A stretch of 5,577 bases of DNA from positions 1-5,577 of the forward strand of contig CANIXE010000166.1 of the NCBI GenBank assembly GCA_947470885.1. Direction: 5' to 3'. Positions 5,360-5,577 of this stretch are shown here, piece by piece. The first letter of the stretch is position 1. Each line of letters begins with the position of its first letter. This stretch comes from Planctomycetota bacterium. GTDB lineage: Bacteria > Planctomycetota > UBA11346. A program made the position numbers and the translations under genes. Under the pieces are notes generated by a model. It was not told the origin of the DNA and searched no databases. It saw nothing but the letters and a program-made list of their open reading frames with translations.

Positions 5360-5577
5360 ATGGCCCTGGTCCGATTGCTTTGTGCCGGTGTTGAGGGGAT
5401 TGACGGATTCCCCGTCCACGTCGAGGTCCACCGCACAGAACCCATCACCGGGATCGGTCGGACCACGGTAGTCGGGCTGCCGGACAGCGCGGTCCGGGAA
5501 AGCATCGAACGGGTCATCCCCGCCCTCACCAGCTCCGGGCTGACTCCCCGGGCCTCCGACCACATCGTGGTCAATCT
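5360..5577 (+). CDS. ComM/YifB-family AAA+ ATPase, 5' part only
   Basis: The frame is open from ATG at 5360 to the window edge (72 full codons). The N-terminus resembles the ComM/YifB family (Mg-chelatase ChlI-like), with conserved features VHVEVH (19-24), VVGLPDSAVRES (37-48), an ERV-helix and HIVVN (68-72), where the family normally reads IVGLP-x-AVKES and ends the first strand with ITVNL. ComM is a hexameric helicase that promotes branch migration during natural transformation. The AAA+ core lies beyond the window, so motor residues cannot be checked. An in-frame TGA at 5327-5329 and the absence of other starts before 5360 fix this ATG. GGTGG just upstream is a modest ribosome-binding site. 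It follows the carbonic anhydrase homologue by 53 bases and probably belongs to the same operon. Confidence 0.85.
   Translation, partial: MALVRLLCAGVEGIDGFPVHVEVHRTEPITGIGRTTVVGLPDSAVRESIERVIPALTSSGLTPRASDHIVVN

Overview
The window comes from a bacterium with a GC-rich genome (roughly 60 % by eye). It encodes an MglA-type polarity GTPase with roadblock-fold partners, a tRNA with an encoded CCA end, an ElaC-type RNase Z and a ComM/YifB protein. MglA-like GTPases of this kind occur in Myxococcota, Acidobacteriota, Deinococcota and several other phyla. The sequence alone does not let me choose a lineage.

Layout. Positions 1-305 hold no convincing complete gene and end in an AT-richer stretch in front of a plus-strand tRNA with anticodon CAU (306-381), probably tRNA-Ile2. 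The tRNA runs directly into a 26-bp perfect inverted repeat (376-432) that looks like a bidirectional Rho-independent terminator. Facing it is a tightly packed minus-strand operon of four genes, in transcription order: a TPR-linker-roadblock protein (3589-2648), a stand-alone MglB-like roadblock protein (2648-2301), an MglA-like GTPase (2271-961), and another roadblock protein (971-444). Two junctions overlap (TGATG, and 11 nt at MglA/roadblock). After a 167-nt divergent intergenic region, a plus-strand operon reads RNase Z (3757-4749), a gamma-class carbonic anhydrase homologue (4746-5306, ATGA overlap) and the 5' end of a comM/yifB gene (5360 to the window edge).

Most interesting point. The GTPase keeps MglA catalytic features at the same residue numbers as the studied MglA proteins. 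It is not soluble-sized, however: a ~150-residue Pro/Ala-rich linker, a strong 23-residue transmembrane segment and a further Pro/Ala-rich tail follow the G domain. With three different roadblock proteins in the same operon, one carrying TPR repeats, this looks like a membrane-tethered GTPase/roadblock switch. By analogy with MglA/MglB it may control polarity, surface motility or the placement of an envelope machine. That role is inference.

The plus-strand operon is housekeeping in character: tRNA 3' processing, a CO2/bicarbonate or metal-binding hexapeptide enzyme, and a DNA-uptake/recombination helicase homologue. No mobile element, CRISPR array or sign of recent transfer was seen.
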